Positions 1-8,883 of a DNA stretch of 64,000 nucleotides are shown here, in pieces. The notes beneath the pieces are model-generated. The model searched no databases, was not told the DNA's origin, and was given only the letters and a program-made list of their open reading frames with translations. The position numbers and the translations under genes are program-made. The stretch lies in contig DASRWI010000038.1 in NCBI GenBank assembly GCA_035654655.1, positions 1 through 64,000 of the forward strand, given 5' to 3'. Each line of letters opens with the position of its first letter. The first letter of the stretch is position 1. This stretch comes from DASRWI01 sp035654655. Its GTDB lineage: Bacteria; Bacteroidota; Ignavibacteria; Ignavibacteriales; Ignavibacteriaceae.

Positions 1-1070
1 TTATAAGCAACAACCATTAATATTGCAGCAAGTGAAGCCATCGGAATTAAGCTTGCATATCTTCCGAAGAACAACATTATCAGTAATAAAACTAATGCGT
101 GAACTATACCTGCAACCGGAGTGCGTCCGCCATTTTTAATATTAGTTGCTGTTCTTGCTATTGCACCTGTTGCCGGAATTCCGCCAAACAATGGAGCAGC
201 TATGTTTGCAACACCTTGTGCAACCAATTCCATATTGCTTCTATGCTTTCCGCCAATCATACCATCGGCAACAACTGCGGAGAGTAATGATTCAATAGCT
301 GCAAGAATGGCAATAGTAGTTGCAGGTCCGATAAGGTCTTTAATAACTGCAAAACTTATTTTGGGAAAGAAAGGCATTGGAATGGATGCAGGAAGATTTC
401 CAAACTTTGAACCGATTGTTTCAACAGGAAGATTAAAAATCTGAACTGCTAATGTTGCTAAAATAATTACCATTAACGATGCCGGTATCTTATGCGATAT
501 CTTCGGCCAAAACATTAAAATTAATAATGAACCCGCTCCTATCCCCAAAGCAGAATAATTTATGTTTGTGAAATGTCCTGCGTACACAGTCCATTGTTCA
601 ATAAAATCTACTGGAACAGAAACTAATCCAAGTCCTAAAAAATCTTTTATCTGAGTAGAAAAAATTATTAAAGCTATGCCGCTTGTAAATCCAACTATAA
701 CAGGATGAGGAATAAATTTAATGACAGAACCAAGTTTGGCTAACCCCATAATAACCAGAATGACACCAGCCATTACAGTAGCAATTGCAAGTCCGTCAAT
801 TCCATATTTTTGTATAATACCATAAACAATAACAACGAAAGCTCCGGTAGGTCCGCCAATTTGAACACGGCTTCCTCCAAGAACAGAAATAATTAGTCCT
901 GCAATAACTGCAGTAATTAATCCTTTATCGGGAGTAACACCGGATGCAATTCCAAAAGCAATTGCCAGAGGGAGAGCAACAATACCAACAATAGTACCTG
1001 CTGAAAGGTCAGCAAGAAATTGTGTTTTATTATAATTTTTGAGAGTAGTAAATAATTTTGGTCTTAACAT
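1..1070 (-). CDS. SulP family anion permease, C-terminal part beyond window
   Basis: Inner-membrane transporter of the SulP/SLC26 family (sulfate, bicarbonate or other anions). Reading the minus strand from the ATG at 1070 gives an open frame to the window edge of 356 codons that starts MLRPKLFTTLKNY. It continues with GIVALPLAIAFGIASG and the family-typical GGPTGAFVVIVYG, followed by many hydrophobic segments including HPVIVGFTSGIALIIF and FGGIPATGAIARTATN. This corresponds to most of the transmembrane core. The usual cytoplasmic STAS domain would lie beyond base 1, so its presence is unknown. Family assignment is firm; the substrate cannot be told. No neighbour on this side is visible, and the next gene is divergent across a 251-base AT-rich gap in which I see no gene. 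Confidence 0.88.
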   Translation of the reverse strand, partial: MLRPKLFTTLKNYNKTQFLADLSAGTIVGIVALPLAIAFGIASGVTPDKGLITAVIAGLIISVLGGSRVQIGGPTGAFVVIVYGIIQKYGIDGLAIATVMAGVILVIMGLAKLGSVIKFIPHPVIVGFTSGIALIIFSTQIKDFLGLGLVSVPVDFIEQWTVYAGHFTNINYSALGIGAGSLLILMFWPKISHKIPASLMVIILATLAVQIFNLPVETIGSKFGNLPASIPMPFFPKISFAVIKDLIGPATTIAILAAIESLLSAVVADGMIGGKHRSNMELVAQGVANIAAPLFGGIPATGAIARTATNIKNGGRTPVAGIVHALVLLLIMLFFGRYASLIPMASLAAILMVVAY

Positions 1071-1321
1071 AATCTAATAAAATTAATTCTATTTTCTAAA
1101 TTTACTTATTTAATTTAAAAAAATTTTAATCTTTATTATAGCATTGAATTTTTTTATTAAAAAAGAAGATTAATCTCATTTTTCTTCTTTTTAATAAAAA
1201 TTTTTTAAAATTAACTTTTTTATGTTTTGTTTTATCAGTATAATTAATACAAATATTAAAAACTATTCCATATATTTAAATATTATGGGTTTTATTTTTT
1301 TAACTTAAATTTAGGTTCATT

Positions 1322-2629
1322 ATGAAAAAAATTGCTTTACTTATTTTTTGTTGTTTGTTTTCGTTTATGAGTTATGCCCAAAGCACTCTTCTAGTAGAAA
1401 ATTTTGATTACGGTACTACTAATGCAGATAGTATTTCCGGCTTAACTACAAATTGGGTAAGACATTCAGGTACAACTGGTCCTAGCTACACAACTTCAAG
1501 TTTGTCCTATGCAGGTTATATTTCTTCAGGTATTGGTGGAAAAGTAAATTTTATTACCGGACAAAGTGGTGATGTAAATAGAGTTTTCCCTGAAGTTACT
1601 CTGACTTCTAATATCTATATTTCTTTTTTAGTTAGTTTAGATTCAGCAAAAACTGCTGGTGATTATTTTTTCCATACAGGACCTAATACTACAGTTGGCG
1701 GAATTTTTAGAGCAAGAGTATTTGCAAAATCAAATGGTGCAGGATGGAGCATTGGTTTAGCAAAAAGTAATGATACGCCAGTTCCTTATGATACCACTGT
1801 ATTAAATTTTGGCCAAACATATCTTGTTATTTTAAAATACATGTTTAATACAACTACAGCTACTGATGATCAAGTAGGTCTTTGGATATATGAATCAGGT
1901 GTTCCTACTGTTGAAGGCGGCGGTACCCCAAAAGTAACTTTCCCATTGGTTGGTAATGGTGTTGCAGGTGACCCGGTTAATATTGGTATGGTTGCAATTA
2001 GACAAGGTTCAGGAGCTCCACCGAGTGGAAGTATTGATGGTATAAGAGTATCTAATGTTTTTGATTTTGTCCCTGTTGAACTTACTTCTTTTACAGCTAT
2101 TGCAAAAGAAAATTCAGTTCAATTAAATTGGTCGACAGCTACCGAATTAAACAACTTTGGTTTTGATGTTGAAAAATCTTTAGACAATAAGAACTGGAAT
2201 AAAATTAGTTTTGTTAATGGTAACGGTACCAGCACAACAATTAAACATTATTCAGTTATTGATAAGGATGTTAAATCAAATAAATATTATTATAGATTAA
2301 AACAAATTGACAATAATGGTTCATTTGAATATTCAAAGACTATTGAAGTTAATCTTGCTAAATCTCTTACTTTTAACTTAGCTCAAAATTATCCTAATCC
2401 TTTTAATCCAAGTACAGTTATTGCTTTTTCAGTTCCTACATCTGAAAATGTTAAATTAACAGTTTACAATTCAATTGGTCAAGCTGTTAAAGTTCTTGTA
2501 AATGATTATAAAGAAGCTGGGAGCTATAAAGTAACTTTTAACGCTTCAGATATTCCTACAGGAATTTACTTCTACAAATTAGAATCAGGAAGTTTTTCTC
2601 AAATGAAGAAAATGATATTGATTAAGTAA
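1322..2629 (+). CDS. secreted protein with T9SS type A sorting domain
   Basis: Unknown extracellular protein of 435 residues. Residues 1-19 form a Sec signal peptide (MKKIALLIFCCLFSFMSYAQ start). Residues about 20-245 are a beta-rich, Gly/Thr/Ser-rich region resembling a lectin-like jelly roll, without a family motif I recognise. About 252-340 is a fibronectin-III-like domain beginning PVELTSFTA that often precedes the sorting signal in this group. The last ~80 residues carry AQNYPNPFNPST and end KKMILIK, the type IX secretion sorting signal, which is removed during export across the outer membrane. Start chosen at the ATG after AGGTTCATT; other genes here show the same AGGTTC-like spacing. 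A strong terminator follows. Function is unknown; secretion route is well supported. Confidence 0.85.
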   Translation: MKKIALLIFCCLFSFMSYAQSTLLVENFDYGTTNADSISGLTTNWVRHSGTTGPSYTTSSLSYAGYISSGIGGKVNFITGQSGDVNRVFPEVTLTSNIYISFLVSLDSAKTAGDYFFHTGPNTTVGGIFRARVFAKSNGAGWSIGLAKSNDTPVPYDTTVLNFGQTYLVILKYMFNTTTATDDQVGLWIYESGVPTVEGGGTPKVTFPLVGNGVAGDPVNIGMVAIRQGSGAPPSGSIDGIRVSNVFDFVPVELTSFTAIAKENSVQLNWSTATELNNFGFDVEKSLDNKNWNKISFVNGNGTSTTIKHYSVIDKDVKSNKYYYRLKQIDNNGSFEYSKTIEVNLAKSLTFNLAQNYPNPFNPSTVIAFSVPTSENVKLTVYNSIGQAVKVLVNDYKEAGSYKVTFNASDIPTGIYFYKLESGSFSQMKKMILIK

Positions 2630-2648
2630 GAAAAAGAATTTTCTTAAA

Positions 2649-2677
2649 AGCCGCAATAAAAATTGCGGCTTTTTTTT
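2649..2677 (+). terminator. rho-independent terminator
   Basis: A perfect 9-base stem (AGCCGCAAT / ATTGCGGCT, loop AAAA) is followed by seven T. It lies 20 bases after the stop of the T9SS protein and also faces the end of the convergent membrane-protein gene. Confidence 0.9.
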
Positions 2678-2682
2678 AATAC

Positions 2683-3210
2683 TTACTTTTTCTTACTCTG
2701 ATTAAAATACCCCAAAATTATTCCAAGCATTACCGACCATAGAGCAGCTAATCCTATCTGAAAATCTTTTGGAAGCATAAATGTAATTGTATGCGCAGGA
2801 ATCCAAAACCACAATAATGATAGCATACTTTTATCTATATTAGTAAAATTAATCTTACGAGTATAAACATTATCAAGCAGTCTATGAGCTATTACAAGGA
2901 ATAAACCGAATTGAAGATTCATAAAAGCTGAAATAGCAAAAGCTTTTGTAAATAAATTTAGCTCCGGAAGATAATTATGAGCAGCCAATCCTTCAACAAA
3001 ACTTGTAAAACCAATAAACGCATACTTAATGCACACTGCAAGAATTCCCCACTCTATCATTTTCCATAAAATATGCAAAGGAGTAAATGCAAGAGAAACT
3101 TTTTTGTTGATAATCCATTTGGAAATTATTTCGCCTAAAGTTCCAAGAATAGCAAATTGAATAATCGCTGAAAGAATTGGATATGTCTTAACAAAATTTA
3201 TATACCACAT
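2683..3210 (-). CDS. small multi-spanning membrane protein, possibly Mpv17-like
   Basis: A 175-residue inner-membrane protein with about four hydrophobic segments (around residues 12-32, 46-72, 85-108 and 130-168). The C-terminal part, WFWIPAHTITFMLPKDF followed by a hydrophobic stretch, loosely resembles the W-P...NF..VP C-terminal signature of the Mpv17/PMP22 family. I call that only a possibility. No signal peptide or catalytic motif is visible. It is convergent with the preceding secreted-protein gene and stands alone. Its ATG at 3210 follows an AT-rich gap. Confidence 0.6.
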   Translation of the reverse strand: MWYINFVKTYPILSAIIQFAILGTLGEIISKWIINKKVSLAFTPLHILWKMIEWGILAVCIKYAFIGFTSFVEGLAAHNYLPELNLFTKAFAISAFMNLQFGLFLVIAHRLLDNVYTRKINFTNIDKSMLSLLWFWIPAHTITFMLPKDFQIGLAALWSVMLGIILGYFNQSKKK

Positions 3211-3410
3211 AAAACTCTATATTTTTAGGAAAGTAAAAATAGACAAATCGAAGCACTTATTTAATAAATTGATTAAAAATATTTTTCAATTTATTTAATT
3301 TTTTTCTTGATATTAAAGTATATTGCAATTAAATTATTATAAAAAGCCTGCTGCTTTTGAACACGTTATTTAAGAGTACTTCATTCCTTAAAAAATATAT
3401 GAAGGTTCAA

Positions 3411-4991
3411 ATGAAAAAACTACTACTTATTACGTTCTTATTTTCCATCTCAATTTTTTCCCAAAATTTAAATTCTATAGCTGACATTGAAGAGTTCGGT
3501 TTATCAAGTACTACTATTAGGCAGGAACCATTTTCAATTTTGGATTCATCCACCTGGACTCAAACTTCCACTGCTCCCAATCCTTTCGGAAGAGTTTCTT
3601 TTGGAGTTATAAACGATTATTTGTACATCTTCAATGGTCAAGGTGCCACAACATTAGCAATGGCTTATCATATACCAACAGGTACCTGGTTCTCTTCAAC
3701 ACCATCAATAGATGATGGTTATAATTCATCCTATTGCGTTGCGAATGGAGCACTTTATAAATTATCTGGAACTGGCTCAATCACTTTTGAAAAATTTGTT
3801 CCTGATAACGCACCTTTAGGAACTTGGACAGCTTTAACAAGTGGTCCATCAAATATTTTTAATTCTCAAAGTTGTATGGCATATGGTAATAATGGATATA
3901 TCTATGTTAGTTCTGGTGATTATTCAACTCCTGCTAATTCAGCTTTTGCAAGATATAACATTCAAACAAATACATGGGAATCCTTAACAGGTTCACCGGC
4001 TGTTAAAAGATATGGTGGAATGGTTGAACTAAATGGAACAATTTATTTAATTGGTGGAACTATTCCAACCGGTGATAATCCTACATTAAACTTTGAATAT
4101 AATTTAACTACCAATCTCTGGTCTGCAATAGCGCCATTCCCAATTTCAGATATAAATTTTACCAAATGGAATGTTTCAACTGATGGTAGATATATATGGG
4201 TGGTTACTGGCGGAGGCGGATATTCCGGTTACACTTATATGGATAAAATTTATTATTACGACCCCTTAGATAATACATGGCATTATGAAAGTACAGCACC
4301 AGTTCAAAGAGGTTTAGCTGTTGGCTTATTTTTAACAGGACATGGGAAATTATTCTACGGAAGTGGAAATATGAATAATGTGGGTACAAACTTTCAAACT
4401 GATGCTTATATAGGTACTGGTGGAGTTTATGTACCGGTTGAATTATTATCTTTCTCAGCAAATGTAGATGGAAATATTGTTAAATTAAATTGGTCTACTG
4501 CTACTGAAACTAATAATAATTATTTCAGTATTGAAAGAAGCACCGATAAAATCCATTATACTGTTGTTGGTACTATAAAAGGTAATGGAACAACTACAGA
4601 AAAAAGTCATTATACATTTGCAGATAAAATTAATCCTGACTTGAAATATTTTTATAGATTAAATCAATATGATTTAGATGGCGAAAATCATTATTCCAAT
4701 GCGATAGAAATTTTAGGAACAACTGTTAACGATTATTCACTTTCTCAAAACTTTCCCAACCCTTTCAACCCATCAACAATAATTAAATATCAATTAGCTG
4801 AAAAGAATATTGTTGAGCTTAAGGTCTTTAATTATTTAGGTGAAGAAGTTACGACATTAGTTAACGCTTTTCAGGAAGCAGGTAATTACGAAATCAAATT
4901 TTATTCAAAGAATTTATCAAGTGGATTGTACTTCTATACGTTGACTGCAGGTGGTTATTCTGAAACTAAAAAAATGATTTTAATTAAATAA
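3411..4991 (+). CDS. kelch-repeat secreted protein with T9SS sorting domain
   Basis: An extracellular beta-propeller protein of 526 residues. I place the start at the ATG at 3411, because MKKLLLITFLFSISIFSQ is a clean signal peptide and the ATG is preceded by AAGGTTCAA. Longer in-frame starts exist at 3399 (ATG) and 3357 (TTG). Residues about 40-340 contain kelch-like repeats with the pattern (I/L)Y(I/V)..G followed by tyrosine and N.W, for example YNIQTNTWESL, YNLTTNLWSAI and YDPLDNTWHYE. A fibronectin-III-like domain (PVELLSFSANVDG) and the type IX sorting tail (SQNFPNPFNPST...KKMILIK) follow. Ligand or enzymatic role unknown. It shares the last two domains with the 1322 and 48130 proteins. 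Confidence 0.83.
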   Translation: MKKLLLITFLFSISIFSQNLNSIADIEEFGLSSTTIRQEPFSILDSSTWTQTSTAPNPFGRVSFGVINDYLYIFNGQGATTLAMAYHIPTGTWFSSTPSIDDGYNSSYCVANGALYKLSGTGSITFEKFVPDNAPLGTWTALTSGPSNIFNSQSCMAYGNNGYIYVSSGDYSTPANSAFARYNIQTNTWESLTGSPAVKRYGGMVELNGTIYLIGGTIPTGDNPTLNFEYNLTTNLWSAIAPFPISDINFTKWNVSTDGRYIWVVTGGGGYSGYTYMDKIYYYDPLDNTWHYESTAPVQRGLAVGLFLTGHGKLFYGSGNMNNVGTNFQTDAYIGTGGVYVPVELLSFSANVDGNIVKLNWSTATETNNNYFSIERSTDKIHYTVVGTIKGNGTTTEKSHYTFADKINPDLKYFYRLNQYDLDGENHYSNAIEILGTTVNDYSLSQNFPNPFNPSTIIKYQLAEKNIVELKVFNYLGEEVTTLVNAFQEAGNYEIKFYSKNLSSGLYFYTLTAGGYSETKKMILIK

Positions 4992-5020
4992 TTATATTTC
5001 AATATATTCGCTTAGTGTAT

Positions 5021-5045
5021 GTGCCTTAACATATAGTTAAGGCAC
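5021..5045 (+). terminator. hairpin after kelch protein gene
   Basis: Perfect 10-base inverted repeat GTGCCTTAAC / GTTAAGGCAC with a 5-base loop, 30 bases after the stop. The T-tract behind it is poor (TTATTATG), so it may act as a weak terminator or as an mRNA 3' end stabiliser. Confidence 0.6.
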
Positions 5046-5060
5046 TTATTATGTAAATAT

Positions 5061-5101
5061 GCGTTATGAATTACGACTTTTTTAGTCGCTTTTTATAATG
5101 C
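5061..5101. repeat. imperfect palindrome in cytochrome upstream region
   Basis: GCGTTATGAATTACGAC, seven bases, then GTCGCTTTTTATAATGC: two 17-base arms matching at 12 positions plus G-U compatible changes. It lies in the 289-base gap between the kelch gene and the cytochrome island. No other copy was spotted, so it could be a REP-like element or a transcript-end structure. The rest of the gap (5102-5280) is AT-rich with no gene. Confidence 0.4.
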
Positions 5102-5280
5102 TTCATGTCTCATTATTTCAAAAAAAAATTACCAAAATTCATCCCTTAGAAGTAAAAAAATATATTTTTTATACATTAATTAGTTGCTTCTATTTTATAT
5201 AGAAACTATTTTAAATCAGTAATTACAAAAAAGAATTTTTTATAAATTAATTAAATGATTGTATCAACTTTGAGGTAACT

Positions 5281-6849
5281 ATGAAGAAACTTTTACTTTT
5301 GGCTTTATTCATAGGATGTATTTATTCTTTGAATTATGCTCAAACACAACTTTATTACCTTGGTGCCGGACAGCCTGGAGACCCACAAGGTACCTCCTGC
5401 GCTTCTTGTCATTCTGCAGGTAATATTGGTCAGCCGATTTACGATGAATGGAAAAACACAGCTCACGCAACAGCTTTTGATTCTACAGTATCTAACTTTT
5501 TTGGCTACAATTGTTTATCCTGTCATACAACAGGATGGAATCAGTCAGTTGCAAATTATGGTGCAGATGAATATGTAACTTTTGATTCTACCAGAACTCC
5601 TAATTATGTAATAACTGATCCACCAAATTTTAATAAAGTTAAAAATGTTGGATGCGAAGCTTGCCATGGTGCAACTGGTTCTGAAGGCAGAGTATTATCA
5701 TTAACTCACTGGTCTGATTCTTACAAGCCAAGTTATTCTGCCGAAGTTTGCGCACCTTGCCATCAAGGTTCACATACTCCTTACTTTGAACAATGGTCAT
5801 CATCAGGTCATGCGGATGCAGGATTAGGTTTACCTTTTATAGCTAATAATCCTCAATGTCAAAAATGTCACGTTTCTCAAAACTTTGTGAAATTTGCAAA
5901 TGACCCTTTGAACTATAGAGATACTATTTTAGTAACCGGTGAAAATAAACAGCCTATTACCTGTCAGACTTGCCATGATCCACATAGTGCTCAATATGAA
6001 GGACAGTTAAGATTCCCATTATCTAATGTTAAAACAATTTGCGATGAGTGCCATACTTCAGAGATTGATTCTGTAGATATAAATGCAGAACCACATCATA
6101 CAACTTCTGAAGTACTAAGCGGTTCAGCTAACTTTGGTTATAGATATCCAGGCGAAACTTATATTAACTCAGGTCATACTTATGCAGCATTAAAACGTTG
6201 CGTAAATTGCCACGTATTTGCTACTCCATTTGCTAACGGAATGGCTAATACAGGACATACATTTGCTCCAAGAGTTGAAGCTTGTAGAAGCTGCCACTCA
6301 GATTATTATACTGCAGTTGATACCGGTAATGTTTTAAAGAAATTTGATTATAGAGGCATTCAGTCTCAAATTGACAGTTTAATTGCAGCGCTTGAAAATA
6401 AATTATCTCATGCTTCACCTGCTGATTCTCAAACCATATCATTCAAACAGGCAGAGTATAATTATCTTTCAATTATCAACGAAGGAAGCCGTGGTATTCA
6501 CAATACACGTTTAGTTCGCAAGTTATTACTTGATGCTTTAGGAAGATTTAATCCTACAGCAGTTGAACAGGAAATTGGATTACCTTCTACTTATACAATA
6601 AGCCAGAATTATCCTAATCCATTTAACCCTTCTACTTCTATTAAGTTCTCATTACCACAAGCTGGCAATGTAAAGATTACTATTTACGATGCTATTGGTA
6701 AAGTAGTTGAAGTTCTGGTTAATGATTATTATAACCAGGGTAATTATAAAGTTGATTGGAATGCTTCACATTACTCATCAGGAATTTACTTATACAAGAT
6801 CGAAGTAAATGACTTTAGTAATGTTAAGAAAATGGTTCTTATAAAGTAA
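5281..6849 (+). CDS. nine-heme c-type cytochrome with T9SS sorting domain
   Basis: A secreted electron-transfer protein of 522 residues. A signal peptide (MKKLLLLALFIGCIYSLNYAQ) is followed by nine CXXCH heme-attachment motifs from about residue 40 to 339: CASCH, CLSCH, CEACH, CAPCH, CQKCH, CQTCH, CDECH, CVNCH and CRSCH. The segment EWKNTAHATAF resembles the cytochrome c554 family (W..S.HA.A before a heme). Residues ~360-430 are helical without hemes. The C-terminal ~80 residues are a type IX sorting domain (SQNYPNPFNPST at ~441, end KKMVLIK). The protein should therefore carry its hemes outside the cell or on its surface. ATG follows TTGAGGTAACT. It has its own strong terminator but heads the cytochrome island. 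Electron donor and acceptor are not determinable from sequence. Confidence 0.92.
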   Translation: MKKLLLLALFIGCIYSLNYAQTQLYYLGAGQPGDPQGTSCASCHSAGNIGQPIYDEWKNTAHATAFDSTVSNFFGYNCLSCHTTGWNQSVANYGADEYVTFDSTRTPNYVITDPPNFNKVKNVGCEACHGATGSEGRVLSLTHWSDSYKPSYSAEVCAPCHQGSHTPYFEQWSSSGHADAGLGLPFIANNPQCQKCHVSQNFVKFANDPLNYRDTILVTGENKQPITCQTCHDPHSAQYEGQLRFPLSNVKTICDECHTSEIDSVDINAEPHHTTSEVLSGSANFGYRYPGETYINSGHTYAALKRCVNCHVFATPFANGMANTGHTFAPRVEACRSCHSDYYTAVDTGNVLKKFDYRGIQSQIDSLIAALENKLSHASPADSQTISFKQAEYNYLSIINEGSRGIHNTRLVRKLLLDALGRFNPTAVEQEIGLPSTYTISQNYPNPFNPSTSIKFSLPQAGNVKITIYDAIGKVVEVLVNDYYNQGNYKVDWNASHYSSGIYLYKIEVNDFSNVKKMVLIK

Positions 6850-6863
6850 TAAACATTTTATTT

Positions 6864-6905
6864 AAAGAGTTCATAATGGAAATATTATGAACTCTTTTTT
6901 TTCTT
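6864..6905 (+). terminator. rho-independent terminator
   Basis: Perfect 14-base stem AAAGAGTTCATAAT / ATTATGAACTCTTT with a 6-base loop, merging into a T-rich tract. It separates the nine-heme gene from the four following cytochrome and porin genes, so those may need their own promoter or partial read-through. Confidence 0.9.
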
Positions 6906-6933
6906 TTTATTCATAATAATGAGGAGGTTCCTT

Positions 6934-7566
6934 ATGAAAAAGTGGTATGTTGCTCTATTTTTCATATTAGTCACGATATTTGCTTTTCAAAGTCAAACAA
7001 ATATTCCTAATTCAAACGATAACAACCCAACAGTTAATTCTTTAAATGTTCATGATACTAACAGCGCATTTTTTAATCCTGATTCTGTTAAGCATGCTTA
7101 TGTAGGTGCTGAAAATTGCGGTATGTGCCATAAAAGTGAAAAACAAGGAAATCAACTTGGTATCTGGAAAAACCAACAACATTCAAAAGCTTTTGAAACA
7201 TTAAAAACTGAAAAAGCTGACAGTATTGCAAAAGCTTTGGGCTTCAGTACTAAAGCTGTTGAAACCAGCAGATGTTTACAATGCCACGTAAGTGGACGTA
7301 ATGTTGATGCTCAATTTATTAAAGGTAAATTCAAAATGGAAGATGGCGTTCAATGCGAAACTTGCCATGGACCAGGTAATGATTATAAGAGTGCTAAGAT
7401 TATGGGTAACAAAGAAGAAGCTGTTAAAAATGGTTTATGGGTTTACAATGATATTGAAAAAGAATTATGTGTAAACTGTCATAATCAAAACAGCCCGACA
7501 TTTAAAGGATTTGATTTTGAGAAGATGTGGAATGAAATAAAACATCCTATACCCGGAAAAAAATAA
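6934..7566 (+). CDS. tetraheme cytochrome c554-family protein
   Basis: A periplasmic or membrane-anchored cytochrome of 210 residues. I take the ATG at 6934, preceded by GAGGAGG with correct spacing; a further ATG at 6919 lies before this ribosome site and is unlikely. The N-terminus (MKKWYVALFFILVTIFAF) is a signal peptide or anchor. Four CXXCH motifs (CGMCH ~62, CLQCH, CETCH, CVNCH ~179) and the sequence AYVGAENCGMCH...IWKNQQHSKAF match the cytochrome c554/c-prime family pattern. In known conduits such small multiheme proteins hand electrons between the inner membrane and the outer-membrane complex. It is followed 26 bases later by the beta-barrel gene, suggesting one operon. Confidence 0.9.
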   Translation: MKKWYVALFFILVTIFAFQSQTNIPNSNDNNPTVNSLNVHDTNSAFFNPDSVKHAYVGAENCGMCHKSEKQGNQLGIWKNQQHSKAFETLKTEKADSIAKALGFSTKAVETSRCLQCHVSGRNVDAQFIKGKFKMEDGVQCETCHGPGNDYKSAKIMGNKEEAVKNGLWVYNDIEKELCVNCHNQNSPTFKGFDFEKMWNEIKHPIPGKK

Positions 7567-7592
7567 CGTTCATATATTTAACTAATTACTGA

Positions 7593-8882
7593 ATGAATAT
7601 GAAAAACTTTTTACTCATTATGGTAGCTCTACTTTTTATAAGTGGAGCTGCCTTTTCTCAAAATATAAACGGAAGGTTTTCATCTTCTGTTTATGCCTTC
7701 GAAAGATTTGATACTGTCCAATCTTCACAAAACCATCTAAGAGCATATGAAATGCTCAATCTTAATATTAATCAGGATAAATTTTCAATCAAAACTTATA
7801 TGAATCTGGAATCAGATTTATCTCAAAAAATGGAAAGTGATCCTCGTTTAAGATTTTATAACTTATACCTTGAAGGAAGAAATCTCTTTGACTTCTTTAC
7901 TTTCAAATTAGGAAGACAGCCTATCTTTAATAGCATTGGCGGCGGTTTGATGGATGGTATAAATGCAGATTTTAAGTACAATGATTTCAAATTAAATGCC
8001 TTCTATGGCAGTAATGTTCCTGCATATCAAAAGCTTAAAGTAAATGATGATTGGGAAAATGATTATTTATGGGGAGCTAAGTTATCAACTAACTATTTTG
8101 ATAATCTTCAAGTAGATGTTTCTTATATTAAGAAAAATTATAAAGCGCAGGAATTTAATGCTGTAAGATTAGATGAAGAGCTAAATCCAATACAAACATT
8201 AATAAGAAATAAATCCAATACTTATGAATTTGTTTCAGGTGAAATTTCTTATGATATGAAAAAGATTTTCTCTGTTAATACAAGATATGATTATGATTTA
8301 AATTTTGAAAAAACTTCTAAAGTTGAATTTAATGGTCGCTATGAACAAATAGACAATCTTGGAATTAATTTTTATTATAACTATAGGGAACCAAGAATAA
8401 ATTATAATTCTATATTTTCAGTTTTCGACTTCGGTAGCAATCGTGAGTATGAATTAGGTGCTGACTATGCCATTAATAAAGTATTTACTGTTATTGGTAA
8501 ATTTGGTTTAGTTAACTATGGCGGCGATAATTCTCAAAGACTTACAGTTGGTGCTAATACTAATCTTGGGAGCTTAACATATAGAAAAAATTTCGGTTAT
8601 GCCGGAGAGCTTGATGCTGTGTCATTATATACTGCTCATACCTTCCTTGAAGGTCTTCTTACCCCATCATTAGGTTTATCTTATACAAAATATAAGTTAT
8701 CAAAATATGATGAAGAATCTAATGACTTAGTATCAGCTTTATTGGGATTGAACTATAGACCTATTAGAAGTTTATCTTTTGATTTACAGGGTCAATACCT
8801 TAATAATAAAATCTACAAAGATGATTATAGGGTATTCCTGAAATTAAATTATTGGTTTAATACAAATTTAAATTTATTATAA
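7593..8882 (+). CDS. outer-membrane beta-barrel, candidate porin of cytochrome conduit
   Basis: A 429-residue protein with a signal peptide (NFLLIMVALLFISGAAFSQ). The rest is made of alternating aromatic/polar beta-strands separated by short Asn/Asp/Lys-rich turns, for example FSIKTYMNLESDL, FTFKLGRQPIFNS and LGINFYYNYREP. It ends in an aromatic-rich strand (FLKLNYWFNTNLNLL), as expected for an outer-membrane barrel. There are no heme motifs. Its position between a 4-heme and a 14-heme cytochrome gene, with a 1-base gap to the latter, suggests the porin sheath of a porin-cytochrome complex (the role MtrB or OmbB plays elsewhere). I do not see sequence identity to those families. ATG 7593 chosen; ATG 7599 is equally possible. 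Confidence 0.8.
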   Translation: MNMKNFLLIMVALLFISGAAFSQNINGRFSSSVYAFERFDTVQSSQNHLRAYEMLNLNINQDKFSIKTYMNLESDLSQKMESDPRLRFYNLYLEGRNLFDFFTFKLGRQPIFNSIGGGLMDGINADFKYNDFKLNAFYGSNVPAYQKLKVNDDWENDYLWGAKLSTNYFDNLQVDVSYIKKNYKAQEFNAVRLDEELNPIQTLIRNKSNTYEFVSGEISYDMKKIFSVNTRYDYDLNFEKTSKVEFNGRYEQIDNLGINFYYNYREPRINYNSIFSVFDFGSNREYELGADYAINKVFTVIGKFGLVNYGGDNSQRLTVGANTNLGSLTYRKNFGYAGELDAVSLYTAHTFLEGLLTPSLGLSYTKYKLSKYDEESNDLVSALLGLNYRPIRSLSFDLQGQYLNNKIYKDDYRVFLKLNYWFNTNLNLL

Positions 8883-8883
8883 T

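Noticed and set aside
99..444. Two plus-strand open frames of 62 and 107 codons
   Set aside because: They lie opposite the SulP permease frame, lack ribosome sites and have unnatural composition.
5281..6849. Octaheme or pentaheme nitrite reductase
   Set aside because: No CXXCK active-site heme motif is present; all nine sites are CXXCH.
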